Source of the DNA: JBBROS01 sp965217935
Lineage (GTDB): Bacteria > Pseudomonadota > Alphaproteobacteria > Acetobacterales > Acetobacteraceae
Direction: 5' to 3'
Assembly: GCA_965217935.1 (NCBI GenBank)
Contig: OZ244581.1
Span: forward strand, 2,294,001 to 2,358,000
DNA: 64,000 nucleotides
Made by a program: the position numbers and the translations under genes. Positions 31,547 through 40,307 of the stretch are shown piece by piece. Within the stretch, counting starts at the first letter, position 1. Every line of letters begins with the position of its first letter. The notes under the pieces were generated by a model, which was not told the DNA's origin, made no database searches, and saw only the letters and a list, made by a program, of their open reading frames with translations.

Positions 31547-32123
31547 GGATATGAGGCTTGTCGCATGGGGGCGGGCGGTCAAGAGCCGGCGGCGCGCGGC
31601 CATGCCGCCGTTGTGGCTGTTCACGGACAGGGACCGAATGCCGGACGTGATCGCTGCCGTGGAGCGCCTGCCGCGGGGGCTTTGCGGGGTGGTGTTCCGG
31701 CATGACGGCATGGCGGGACGGGAGGCCGTGATCCGACAGGTCGCGCGGGTTTGCCGGGCGCGAAGGCTGGCCCTGGTGGTCGCGGGGCGGGCGGATGCGC
31801 CGCCGGGCGTTGGGCGGCATCTGCGCGAGGGGCGGCGGGCGGTGGGGCTTGGCGCGCGGCGGGGCTGGCTGAGCGCGTCGGCGCATGGGCCGGCGGGGCT
31901 GGTGCGGGCGCGGCGGGCGGGGGCTGGCCTGGTCTTCCTGTCGCCGGCGTTCGCGACGCGGAGCCACCCCGCGGCGCGGCCGCTCGGGGTTTGGCGCTGG
32001 GCGGCGATGGCGCGGCGGGCGGGAGCGCCCGTCCTGGCGCTCGGCGGGGTGGATGGGCGCTCGGCGCGGCGGCTGCCGGCATGGGTGGCGGGGGCGGGGG
32101 CGATCGGGGCTTTATCGGGCTGA
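31545..32123 (+). CDS. Thiamine phosphate synthase-like (ThiE/TenI) protein
   Basis: About 192 residues. PPLWLFTDRDRMPDVIAAVE, GVVFRHDGMAGRE, CRARRLALVVAGRAD, GLVFLSPAFATRSHPAA and the end VLALGGVDGRSARRLP match the divergent alphaproteobacterial ThiE/TenI-like barrel family. It may act in thiamine synthesis or salvage, but canonical ThiE activity is not certain. I chose the ATG at 31545 because GGAG sits 6 bases upstream; ATGs at 31539 and 31551 are alternatives. Divergent from, and overlapping at the start with, yggS. Confidence 0.72.
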   Translation: MDMRLVAWGRAVKSRRRAAMPPLWLFTDRDRMPDVIAAVERLPRGLCGVVFRHDGMAGREAVIRQVARVCRARRLALVVAGRADAPPGVGRHLREGRRAVGLGARRGWLSASAHGPAGLVRARRAGAGLVFLSPAFATRSHPAARPLGVWRWAAMARRAGAPVLALGGVDGRSARRLPAWVAGAGAIGALSG

Positions 32124-32146
32124 GTCGGGCTTTGTTGCTCGCGCGC

Positions 32147-32190
32147 CACAGTGTTCCGGCATTGCCATGAACGGGTGCGGTTCACGATTG
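32147..32190 (+). promoter_or_regulatory. Conserved upstream block of porin 1
   Basis: CACAGTGTTCC (32147-32157), ATTGCCA (32161-32167) and GTTCACGATTG (32180-32190) recur upstream of porin 2 at 33878-33921 with identical spacing and no gap. They are probably promoter or regulator-binding elements copied with the gene. Confidence 0.5.
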
Positions 32191-32293
32191 CGAGTGGGAA
32201 CGTAGGTAGGCAAAAAGGCGCCACGCCGCGCCGGTCCAAAATTCGCGCCTGTTGAAAGGGATGCGGGACGGGTCGGAGCGAACGATTAAACAT

Positions 32294-32312
32294 GCCGAGG
32301 GTCGGCTTTTTT
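32294..32312 (+). terminator. Mini intrinsic terminator in the porin 1 leader
   Basis: GCCGA (32294-32298), loop GGG, TCGGC (32302-32306), then six T. The ribosome binding site GAGGAG follows immediately (32313-32318) and the ATG is at 32328. A short U-tract hairpin here could attenuate transcription of the porin. It is absent from the porin 2 leader. Confidence 0.45.
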
Positions 32313-32327
32313 GAGGAGATGTTTGGG

Positions 32328-33731
32328 ATGCGTAAGCTCCTTCTTGCCAGTGCGGCTTTGCTCGGCGCGTCGTTGATGACGGCCGACTTTGCCGATGCCC
32401 AGGCGCTGGGCAAACCCGACCCGGGCACGGTGACGGTGCGATTGAACGGCCGGGTGCGGTTCTATGCTTACGGCGCATTCGACCGCGACGTGGACAACAA
32501 CCCGGCCGTGGGCGCCGCGCGGTTGGGCCCGAACGCGGGCACGAACAAGCAGAGCAACTACGGCTTCGCCGAATACGGCCGCCTCTATCCAGGCTTCGAC
32601 GGTCAGACCGCCAACGGCCTGAAGTATGGCGCCAGCCTGGAAATCCGGCAGGACCTCAGCTCCCCGGCCGGCGGTGGCTCGTTCGGCTCGATCTCAGGGG
32701 CGGACCCGCAGCGCGCGGGCCTCTACTTCCGGCGCGTGTGGGGCTACATCGGCGCCGACAACGTCGGCACGCTGCGGCTTGGCGCCACCGACCAGCCGAC
32801 CAGCCTTTACCTGACCGGCAACTTCGAGAACTTCGACAGCGGCGGCTTCAACGGCGACGTGCCGGGCATCTCTGGCGCCGCGCTGGTCGCCTGGCCCTTC
32901 TCGGACGTCGGCAGCTATTACACGACGAACAAGGCAGTTTACCTGTCGCCGCAGCTCTACGGCTTCGATCTCGGCGTCTCGTATGAGCCGAGCACGGCCA
33001 ACGTGAGCGGCGGCAACAACTGCCCGGGCGGCATCTCCGCTCCAGGATGCGACCGCTTGTCGTCGACGCCGACCAACCTTGAGACGGCGCGGCGCAAGAA
33101 CACTGTCGACGCGCTGGTCCGCTACCGCGGCACGTTCGCGGGCTTCGGCATCGCGGCGACCGGCGCCTATATCGGCGGCAGCCACGTGACGGACGACTCC
33201 AACATCGGCGGGCCTTACAACTCCAACCCGTTGACCACGAGCTCCGCGACCGGTTCGGCGAACCTGCCCCGCTATAACTACCAGGGCCTCAATGCCGGCG
33301 ACTTCGGCCTGGCAGTGACCTATGCCGGCTTCAGCGTCGGCGGCCACTACACGTTCGGCCAGTTCAACGGCAACGTCGCCAACACGCTCCCGGATGGCTA
33401 TGACAACGGCGAGGCATGGCTGGGGGGCGCTTCCTACACCATCGGGCCGGTCGTGGTCGGCGCGCACTACCTCTACAACAAGAGCGCGGGCAACCTAAGC
33501 AACGACTACTTCGGGCGGCAGCGCACCGAGCAAGGCGCGGCTGTCGGCGCGACCTACACGGTGGCGCCGGGCTTGGCCCTGTCGCTGTCAGGCATCTACG
33601 GCATCCGCAAGCAGAACGGCTACAATTTCGTCACCGGTGCGGGCGTGAATGCTGCCAACCCGAACGGCAACCCGAACAACAACAAGATCGTCTCGACGTT
33701 AATTTATTTCGGCACGTTGTTTAGCTGGTAA
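32328..33731 (+). CDS. Outer-membrane porin, first tandem copy
   Basis: A 467-residue porin with a signal peptide (MRKLLLASAALLGASLMTADFADAQA) and alternating beta-strand patterns throughout. Segments are VTVRLNGRVRFYAYGAFD, GFAEYGRLYPGFDGQTANGL, VWGYIGADNVGTLRLGATDQ, and two cysteines in NNCPGGISAPGCDR that may brace an extracellular loop. It ends in FGTLFSW, an aromatic C-terminus as used by the Bam machinery. It is nearly the same protein as porin 2. GAGGAG precedes the ATG. Confidence 0.88.
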   Translation: MRKLLLASAALLGASLMTADFADAQALGKPDPGTVTVRLNGRVRFYAYGAFDRDVDNNPAVGAARLGPNAGTNKQSNYGFAEYGRLYPGFDGQTANGLKYGASLEIRQDLSSPAGGGSFGSISGADPQRAGLYFRRVWGYIGADNVGTLRLGATDQPTSLYLTGNFENFDSGGFNGDVPGISGAALVAWPFSDVGSYYTTNKAVYLSPQLYGFDLGVSYEPSTANVSGGNNCPGGISAPGCDRLSSTPTNLETARRKNTVDALVRYRGTFAGFGIAATGAYIGGSHVTDDSNIGGPYNSNPLTTSSATGSANLPRYNYQGLNAGDFGLAVTYAGFSVGGHYTFGQFNGNVANTLPDGYDNGEAWLGGASYTIGPVVVGAHYLYNKSAGNLSNDYFGRQRTEQGAAVGATYTVAPGLALSLSGIYGIRKQNGYNFVTGAGVNAANPNGNPNNNKIVSTLIYFGTLFSW

Positions 33732-33752
33732 GACGAGCGGCGCGCCATGTGG

Positions 33753-33781
33753 GGGCGGTGGGCAACCACCGCCCTTTTTTT
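33753..33781 (+). terminator. Rho-independent terminator after porin 1
   Basis: GGGCGGTGG (33753-33761), loop GCAA, CCACCGCCC (33766-33774), then seven T (33775-33781). A strong, canonical intrinsic terminator. Confidence 0.92.
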
Positions 33782-33877
33782 GTTGTCTGGCGAAAATCCG
33801 CGCGGCTTCGCCGAAGCGGACGACCTGAACGCGGCACTGGAACCCGGCGACGCAAGCCTTTGATGTCGCCGAATTGT

Positions 33878-33921
33878 CACAGTGTTCCCCAATTGCCAAG
33901 GCGGACGAACGTTCAGGATTG
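33878..33921 (+). promoter_or_regulatory. Conserved upstream block of porin 2
   Basis: The three blocks CACAGTGTTCC, ATTGCCA and GTTCAGGATTG match those before porin 1 with the same spacing, 116 bases before the porin 2 ATG. Confidence 0.5.
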
Positions 33922-34036
33922 TTACCGACGCGGCAACTTGGCAGTAGATCATTCATGACCTTGACGCGCCGCCGAATGGAAGCGGTCAGGGACAAAAAGT
34001 GATCCTGACTATGGTTCCGTCGAGGAGGTTCGCGTC

Positions 34037-35440
34037 ATGCGTAAGGTATTGTTGGCGAGTGCAGCCCTGTTTGTCGCGGCGATCGGCACGCCCAATTGGG
34101 CCAGTGCGCAGGCTCTAGGGACTCCGTCCCCTGGAACCGTGACAGTGCGCTTGAATGGCCGGGTGCAGTTCTATGCCTATGCCGCGTTCGACCGCGATGT
34201 GGACAACAACCCGGCCACCGGCGCCGCCCGGTTGGGCCCGAACGCGGGCACGAACAAGCAGAGCAATTATGGCTTCGCCGAGTATGGCCGTCTGTTCCCG
34301 GGCTTCGACGGGCAGACCGCCAACGGGCTGAAATACGGCGCCAGCCTGGAAATCCGGCAGGACCTCAGCTCGCCGGCTGGCGGCGGTTCGTTCGGCTCCA
34401 TTTCGGGGGCGGACCCGCAGCGCGCGGGTCTCTATTTCCACCGGGTCTGGGGCTACATCGGCGCCGACAACGTCGGCATCCTGCGACTCGGCGCCACCGA
34501 CCAGCCGACCAGCCTGTATCTCACCGGCAACTTCGAGAACTTCGACAGCGGCGGGTTCAACGGCGACGTGCCGGGCATCTCTGGGGCGGCGCTGATCTCC
34601 TGGCCGTTCTCCGACAGCGGCGAGTATTACACGACGAACAAGGCGGTTTACCTGTCGCCGGAGCTGTACGGTTTCGACTTCGGCGTGTCGTATGAGCCGA
34701 GCACGGCCAATGTGAGCGGCGGCAACAACTGCCCGGGCGGCATCTCCGCCCCTGGGTGCGACCGTTTGTCGTCGACGCCCACCAATCTTGAGACAGCGCG
34801 GCGCAAGAACTCGGTCGACGCGCTGATCCGCTACCGCGGCACGTTCGCGGGTTTCGGCATCGCGGCGACCGGCGCGTATATAGGCGGCGGCCACGTGTCG
34901 GACGACTCCAACATCGGCGGCCCCTACAACTCGAACCCGCTGACCACGAACTCGGCTGTCGGTGCGGTGAACCTGCCCCGCTACAACTACCAAGGCCTCA
35001 ATGCCGGCGATTTCGGCATCGCGGTGACCTATGCCGGCTTCAGCGTCGGCGGCCATTACACGTTCGGTCAGTTCAACGGCAATGTCGGCATCACGGTGCC
35101 GCAGGGGTATTCCAATGGCGAGGCTTGGCTTGCTGGCGCCTCCTACACGATCGGGCCGCTCGTGTTCGGCGCGCATTACCTCTACAACAAGAGCGCGGGC
35201 GACCTGAGCAGCGACTATTTCGGGCGGCAGCGCACGGAGCAGGGCGTGGCCGCCGGCGCCACCTATACGGTCGCTCCGGGCCTGAGCCTGTTCCTCTCCG
35301 GTTTGTGGAACGTGCGCAAGCAGAATGGTTACAACTTCCTGACCGGCGCTGGGACGAGCGCCGCCAACCCGAACGGCGACCCGAACAACAACAAGATCAC
35401 CGCCAGCCTGTTTTACGCGGGAACGCAGTTTAGCTGGTAA
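34037..35440 (+). CDS. Outer-membrane porin, second tandem copy
   Basis: A 467-residue porin almost identical to the one at 32328 over the barrel. It differs mainly in the signal peptide (MRKVLLASAALFVAAIGTPNWASAQA), in the strand after YNSNPLTT, and near GITVPQGYSNGEAWL. It likewise keeps the NNCPGGISAPGCDR loop and ends in TQFSW. GAGGAGG lies before the ATG. The two genes have separate leaders and separate 3' hairpins, so they can be expressed independently. The duplication looks recent, given third-position similarity. Confidence 0.88.
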   Translation: MRKVLLASAALFVAAIGTPNWASAQALGTPSPGTVTVRLNGRVQFYAYAAFDRDVDNNPATGAARLGPNAGTNKQSNYGFAEYGRLFPGFDGQTANGLKYGASLEIRQDLSSPAGGGSFGSISGADPQRAGLYFHRVWGYIGADNVGILRLGATDQPTSLYLTGNFENFDSGGFNGDVPGISGAALISWPFSDSGEYYTTNKAVYLSPELYGFDFGVSYEPSTANVSGGNNCPGGISAPGCDRLSSTPTNLETARRKNSVDALIRYRGTFAGFGIAATGAYIGGGHVSDDSNIGGPYNSNPLTTNSAVGAVNLPRYNYQGLNAGDFGIAVTYAGFSVGGHYTFGQFNGNVGITVPQGYSNGEAWLAGASYTIGPLVFGAHYLYNKSAGDLSSDYFGRQRTEQGVAAGATYTVAPGLSLFLSGLWNVRKQNGYNFLTGAGTSAANPNGDPNNNKITASLFYAGTQFSW

Positions 35441-35456
35441 GGGCAGGCGCGGACAG

Positions 35457-35479
35457 GGGCGGTGGCAGGGACGCCGCCC
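35457..35479 (+). terminator. Hairpin after porin 2
   Basis: GGGCGG (35457-35462) pairs with CCGCCC (35474-35479). No U-run follows; weaker than the porin 1 terminator. Confidence 0.45.
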
Positions 35480-35588
35480 TCTGCTTATGAGCTGGCTGCC
35501 GCCCGGCCCTCATCGCTTGGCGGCCGCGTTCCTTGCCGTTAAGAAAGGCGCGGCGCGCGTTGCGCCTGCCCGCGGATGGAATACGAAC

Positions 35589-36116
35589 ATGAAACGCCTC
35601 GTCCCCTTCACCGTCTTGGCAGCCGTGTTGCTGACAGCAGCCTGCGGCAGCAGCAAAGTGCGCGCCGTGGGCGAGGACGAGTACAACGACTACCGCAACA
35701 GGGGCGGCACGCAGGGCAAGCTGTTCGGCGACCAGGGATTGGTGTTCGGCGTCGGCAAGGGGACCGACAAGGCAAGGGCCGAGGAAGGCGGCGGCATCGG
35801 CGTCAACGCCTATCTCTGGCGCGGCGCGCTGGACACGCTGTCGTTCATGCCGCTGGCCTCCGCGGACCCGTTCGGGGGCGTGATCATCACCGACTGGTAT
35901 GAGCCGCCCAGCTCGCCCGGGGAGCGGTTCAAGGCGACGGCCTACATCCTGGGACGCACGTTGCGCGCGGACGGCGTCCGGGTGTCGATCTTCCGGCAGG
36001 TGATGGACAATGGGCGATGGGCCGATGCGTCGGTCAGCCCGGTGACGACGGGGGAGATCGTCAACAAGGTCCTGGCGCGGGCACGGGAGCTGCGGTCGCA
36101 AACGGCGTCCCAGTAG
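35589..36116 (+). CDS. DUF3576-family lipoprotein
   Basis: A 175-residue predicted lipoprotein: signal peptide ending in the lipobox LTAAC (cysteine near residue 18), then RNRGGTQGKLFGDQGLVFG, GIGVNAYLWRGALDTLSFMPLAS and DPFGGVIITDWY, which match the DUF3576 family often found directly before leuS in alphaproteobacteria. Function unknown; probably outer-membrane or cell-envelope associated. The ATG at 35589 is chosen because it begins the signal peptide. It is followed 10 bases later by leuS. Confidence 0.85.
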   Translation: MKRLVPFTVLAAVLLTAACGSSKVRAVGEDEYNDYRNRGGTQGKLFGDQGLVFGVGKGTDKARAEEGGGIGVNAYLWRGALDTLSFMPLASADPFGGVIITDWYEPPSSPGERFKATAYILGRTLRADGVRVSIFRQVMDNGRWADASVSPVTTGEIVNKVLARARELRSQTASQ

Positions 36117-36126
36117 GACAGAGCGC

Positions 36127-38694
36127 TTGAGCGAAGCATACGATTTCAGGTCGGAGGAGCCGCGATGGCAGCAGGCCTGGACCGATCGCGGCTGCTTTCG
36201 CGTCGAGGACGTGCCGACGGACGGCAAGCCGAAATACTACGTGCTCGAGATGTTCCCGTATCCGAGCGGCAAGATCCACGTCGGCCACGTGCGGAACTAT
36301 ACGTTGGGCGACGTGGTCGCGCGCTACAAGCGGGCGCGGGGATTCTCCGTGCTGCACCCGATGGGATGGGACGCGTTCGGCTTGCCGGCGGAGAACGCGG
36401 CTCGGGACCGGGGCATCCACCCGGCGGAATGGACCCGCTCCAACATCAAGGCGATGCGGGCGGAACTGCAGCGCATGGGCCTGTCGCTCGACTGGTCGCG
36501 GGAGATCGCGACCTGCGACCCGGCCTACTACGGGCAGCAGCAGCGGCTGTTCCTGGAGTTGCTGAAGGCCGGGCTGGCGACGCGGCGGGAAAGCTGGGTG
36601 AACTGGGACCCGGTTGACGGCACGGTTCTGGCCAACGAGCAGGTGATCGACGGCCGCGGCTGGCGCTCGGGCGCGATGGTCGAGAAGCGCCAGCTCAGCC
36701 AGTGGTTCATGAAGATCACCGATTACGCCGAAGCGCTGCTGGCCGCGCTCGACGATCTGCCGCGCTGGCCGGAGCGGGTGCGGACGATGCAGGCCCGGTG
36801 GATCGGGCGCAGCGAGGGGGCGAGGGTCCGGTTCCAGGAGGCCGTAAGCGGGGACAAGGCGGCGTTCGGCTCGATCGAGGTGTTCACCACCCGGCCGGAC
36901 ACGCTCTACGGGCTGTCGTTCATCGCGCTCGCGCCGGAGCATCCGGTGGCGGCGATGATGGCGGCGCGCAGCAACGAGGCGGCGCGGTTCGTGGCGCAGG
37001 CGCGCAGCCTGGGGACGAGCGAGGCGGCGATCGAGACGGCGGAGAAGCTGGGCTTCGACACCGGCCTGCGGGTGCGCCACCCGTTCGATGCGTCGCGCAC
37101 GGCGCCGGTCTGGATCGCCAACTTCGTGCTGATGGAATACGGCACGGGCGCGATCTTCGGCTGCCCGGCGCATGACCAGCGCGACCTGGAGTTCGCGCGC
37201 AAGTATAAGCTGCCGGTGCTGCCGGTGATTGCCGGGCCGGACGGCGTGGCCATCGGCGAGACCGCCTATTCCGGCCCGGGACGGCTGGTGAAATCCGGCT
37301 TCCTGGACGGCATGGAGGTGGAGCAGGCCAAGCGCGCCGCGATCGACGCGCTGGAGCGCGAGGGCCACGGCAAGGGCGTGGTGAATTGGCGGCTCCGGGA
37401 CTGGGGGGTCAGCCGGCAACGCTACTGGGGCGCCCCGATCCCGGTGATCCATTGCCCGGCCTGCGGCGTCGTGCCGGTCCCGGACGAGCAGCTGCCGGTG
37501 GCGCTGCCGGAGGATGTCACGTTCGACAAGCCCGGCAACCCGCTCGACCATCACCCGACCTGGAAGCACGTAGCTTGCCCCGAATGCGGCCAGGAGGCGG
37601 TGCGGGAGACGGACACGTTCGACACCTTCGTCGACAGCTCCTGGTATTTCGCCCGGTTCTGCAGCCCGGGCGCCGAAACACCGTTCGAGCGGGCGGCGGC
37701 GGACCATTGGATGCCGGTCGACCAGTATATCGGCGGCGTCGAGCACGCCATCCTGCACCTGTTGTATGCGAGGTTCTTCACCCGCGCGCTCCATGCGACG
37801 GGACGCATCGGGATGGCGGAGCCGTTCGCGGGCCTGTTCACGCAGGGGATGGTGACGCACGAAACCTACAAGGGCGCCGACGGACGCTGGCTGCCGCCCG
37901 GCGACGTGGAGAAGCTGGCCGACGGCACGGCCCGGCGCCGGACGACCGGGGAGGCCGTGGAGGTCGGGCGCGGCGAGAAAATGTCCAAGAGCAAGTTGAA
38001 CACGATCGATCCGGGGGCGATCATCGACCAGTACGGGGCGGATACGGCCCGCTGGTTCGTGCTGTCGGACAACCCGCCCGAGCGTGATATCGAGTGGACC
38101 GAGGCGGGCGTGGCCGGGGCGTCCCGGTTCATGCAGCGGGTCTGGCGGCTGGGGCTCGGCGTCGCCTCGGGCGAGCGTGCCGGCGAGGCGGGCGAGCAGG
38201 CGCGCATGGAGGTGCGCCGGGCGGTGCATCGGACAATCGCGGCGGTGACGGACGCGCTGGAGGGGTTCGCCTTCAACGTGGCGGTCGCGAAGCTCTATGA
38301 GTTGGCGAGCGTGCTGGCGGACGCGGAGCGGACTGGGGTTGCGCTCGATGCGCGGCGCGAGGGCGTGCTGACGCTCGCGCGCCTGATGGCCCCGATGGCC
38401 CCGCATTTGGCGGAAGGGGTGCAGCGATTGATCGATCCGGGCGCGCCCTTGATGGCTGAGCAGCCGTGGCCGGAGGCGGACCCGGCGCTGCTGGCAATCG
38501 AGAGCGTCACGGTCGCGGTCCAGGTGATGGGCAAGCTGCGCGGCACGGTGATGCTTCCGCCGGGGACTGGCGAGGCGGAGGCGCTCAGGGCGGCGGAGGC
38601 GGAGCCGAACGTGGCGCGGCTGCTGGAAGGCAAGCGCATCGTCAAGCGCGTGCATGTGCCGGACCGCATCGTCAATTTCGTGATCGCCGGGTGA
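36127..38694 (+). CDS. leuS: Leucyl-tRNA synthetase
   Basis: An 855-residue class I synthetase charging tRNA-Leu. The HIGH-type motif is HVGH in YPSGKIHVGHVRNYTLGD (about residue 50), KMSKS is in GEKMSKSKLNTIDPG, and the editing domain carries FTTRPDTLYG and GTGAIFGCPAHDQRDLEFA. The C-terminal anticodon and Leu-specific domains are complete. The start is a TTG at 36127. The stop overlaps the lptE start (GTGA). Confidence 0.97.
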   Translation: MSEAYDFRSEEPRWQQAWTDRGCFRVEDVPTDGKPKYYVLEMFPYPSGKIHVGHVRNYTLGDVVARYKRARGFSVLHPMGWDAFGLPAENAARDRGIHPAEWTRSNIKAMRAELQRMGLSLDWSREIATCDPAYYGQQQRLFLELLKAGLATRRESWVNWDPVDGTVLANEQVIDGRGWRSGAMVEKRQLSQWFMKITDYAEALLAALDDLPRWPERVRTMQARWIGRSEGARVRFQEAVSGDKAAFGSIEVFTTRPDTLYGLSFIALAPEHPVAAMMAARSNEAARFVAQARSLGTSEAAIETAEKLGFDTGLRVRHPFDASRTAPVWIANFVLMEYGTGAIFGCPAHDQRDLEFARKYKLPVLPVIAGPDGVAIGETAYSGPGRLVKSGFLDGMEVEQAKRAAIDALEREGHGKGVVNWRLRDWGVSRQRYWGAPIPVIHCPACGVVPVPDEQLPVALPEDVTFDKPGNPLDHHPTWKHVACPECGQEAVRETDTFDTFVDSSWYFARFCSPGAETPFERAAADHWMPVDQYIGGVEHAILHLLYARFFTRALHATGRIGMAEPFAGLFTQGMVTHETYKGADGRWLPPGDVEKLADGTARRRTTGEAVEVGRGEKMSKSKLNTIDPGAIIDQYGADTARWFVLSDNPPERDIEWTEAGVAGASRFMQRVWRLGLGVASGERAGEAGEQARMEVRRAVHRTIAAVTDALEGFAFNVAVAKLYELASVLADAERTGVALDARREGVLTLARLMAPMAPHLAEGVQRLIDPGAPLMAEQPWPEADPALLAIESVTVAVQVMGKLRGTVMLPPGTGEAEALRAAEAEPNVARLLEGKRIVKRVHVPDRIVNFVIAG

Positions 38695-39221
38695 CGACGG
38701 TGCGGCGGCGGGGCTTGCTGGCGGGTTTCGCGGCGCTGGGTCTCGGGGGGTGCGGCTTCCGCCCGTTGTATATGGCCGGCCGCGGCAGGGCCGGGCCCGC
38801 GGCCGAACTCGCCGCGGTCTATGTGCCGGTAATCCCGGAGCGGTCGGGCCAGTTGCTGCGCCAGGCGCTGCAGCAGCGGCTGGAAGGATCTGGCGGCGGC
38901 ATCAAGCGCTATGAGCTGATCGCGTCGAATGCGATCAGCGCCGAAGGGATCGGCATCCAGCGCGACTCATCGGCGACCCGAGTGCGGCTGATTGGCAACA
39001 GCGCCTGGACTCTGCGTTTGCTCGATCCGGGGCATACGGTGCTGGCGAGGGGAACGAGCCGGGTCCTGGACGGATACAACATCTTGAACCAGCAATACTT
39101 CGCGGCCGACATCGAGGCGTCCTCGGCCTACAGGCGAGTGGCGGAGACCCTGGCGGACCAGATCGTCACGCGGGTGGCGGTCGTCCTGAAACGCCGGGCG
39201 GCGGAGCAGCCCCGGGCTTGA
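38691..39221 (+). CDS. lptE: LPS-assembly lipoprotein LptE
   Basis: A 176-residue lipoprotein with a signal peptide and lipobox LGGC followed by GFRPLY, the usual start of mature LptE in alphaproteobacteria. The body (VYVPVIPERSGQLLRQALQQ, DGYNILNQQYFAADIEASSA) fits the family. It plugs and supports LptD in delivering LPS to the outer leaflet. It starts at GTG 38691, overlapping leuS; its stop overlaps the TTG of holA. The leuS-lptE-holA order is conserved. Confidence 0.9.
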   Translation: MTTVRRRGLLAGFAALGLGGCGFRPLYMAGRGRAGPAAELAAVYVPVIPERSGQLLRQALQQRLEGSGGGIKRYELIASNAISAEGIGIQRDSSATRVRLIGNSAWTLRLLDPGHTVLARGTSRVLDGYNILNQQYFAADIEASSAYRRVAETLADQIVTRVAVVLKRRAAEQPRA

Positions 39222-40228
39222 AGATAGAACCGCGGCGCGCGGCCGGGTTCCTGCGTGACCCTGGGGCGGCGCGGGTGGCGTTGCTGCACGGCGACGACGA
39301 GGGCCTGGTGCGGTTCCGCGCCGACGCGCTGACGCTTTCGGTGGCAGGTACGGCGGATGACCCGTTCCGGGTGGCCTGGCTCGGGCGCGAGGAGCATGGG
39401 CGGCTTCTTGAGGAGGCGAGCGCGATCGCGATGCTCGGCGGCCGCCGGGTGATCCGGGTGCGGGATGTGGGGGAGGCGCTGACGCCGGCCGTGGAGCAGG
39501 TCCTGGCAGGGCCTGGGGACTCGCTGGTGGTGCTTGAGGCCGGGGGGCTGCGGCGCGGCAAGTTGCTGGGCTTGGTAGAGAAGGCGGCGGCCGGGGCGGC
39601 GCTTGCTTGCTACCCGGAGGCGGGCCAGGAGTTGCGCGGGGCGATCGCCGGGCAGTTGGAGGCGGCGGGAGTGCGGGCGGACGCGGACGCGCTCGATTGG
39701 CTGCGGGATCATCTCGGCGGCGATCACGCAAGCACCCGGGGCGAGATCGAGAAGCTGGCGCTTTATGCAGGGGACGAGCGGCGGCTGAACTTGGATTCGG
39801 TTCGGGCCTGCGTGGGCGACCAGGCGGCGGCGTCGATGGACGACGCGGTCTATGCGGCGACCTTGGGCGACCTGGCGCTGGCGGACCGGTCGGTGGAGCG
39901 GGCGTTCGCCGAGGGGGTGGCGGCCGTAGGGCTGCTGCGGGGATTGCTGGGGCACTTGCTGCGGATGCACCAGGCGCGCGGCCGGGTGGAGGCCGGGGCC
40001 TCGGCGAGCGACGCGGTGGCGGAGATGCGCCCGCCTGTGTTCTGGAAACGCAAGGGGGACATGGCCCGCGCGGTGGGAAGCTGGCCGGCAGGGCGGATTT
40101 CGGCGGCAATCGCGGAGATCCGGCGCGCCGAGCTGTCGTGCAAGCAGACGGGCGCTCCCGATGGGGTGATTGCCCGGCGCGCCGTGATGGGGGTGGCCCG
40201 GCAAGCGGCGGCTGTGCGGCGGAGATGA
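39218..40228 (+). CDS. holA: DNA polymerase III delta subunit
   Basis: A 336-residue clamp-loader delta subunit: ARVALLHGDDEGLVRFRAD near the N-terminus, then an AAA+-like fold with RRVIRVRDVGEAL, ALACYPEAGQELRGAI, HASTRGEIEKLALYAG and the C-terminal collar region WKRKGDMARAVGSWP. It opens the beta sliding clamp. The start TTG overlaps the lptE stop (TTGA). Confidence 0.9.
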   Translation: MKIEPRRAAGFLRDPGAARVALLHGDDEGLVRFRADALTLSVAGTADDPFRVAWLGREEHGRLLEEASAIAMLGGRRVIRVRDVGEALTPAVEQVLAGPGDSLVVLEAGGLRRGKLLGLVEKAAAGAALACYPEAGQELRGAIAGQLEAAGVRADADALDWLRDHLGGDHASTRGEIEKLALYAGDERRLNLDSVRACVGDQAAASMDDAVYAATLGDLALADRSVERAFAEGVAAVGLLRGLLGHLLRMHQARGRVEAGASASDAVAEMRPPVFWKRKGDMARAVGSWPAGRISAAIAEIRRAELSCKQTGAPDGVIARRAVMGVARQAAAVRRR

Positions 40229-40234
40229 CCCTTA

Positions 40235-40304
40235 GGGCAGCGTCGGCAACAAGTGCGGCAGCACGCCGACAAAGCTGCCCGGCAAAACAAAGGCCCAGGG
40301 CTGG
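40235..40304. repeat. Palindromic intergenic repeat, inverted orientation
   Basis: GGGCAGCGTCGGC (40235-40247) pairs with GCCGAC (40265-40270) and GCTGCCC (40274-40280), with an AAA bulge. The rest (GGCAAAACAAAGG) is the reverse complement of the matching part at 26231-26243. It lies between the convergent holA and GNAT genes and could serve as a two-way terminator. Confidence 0.7.
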
Positions 40305-40307
40305 CGG

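Noticed and set aside
36061..38655. 864-codon minus-strand open frame opposite leuS
   Set aside because: Antisense shadow of leuS; no recognisable motif.
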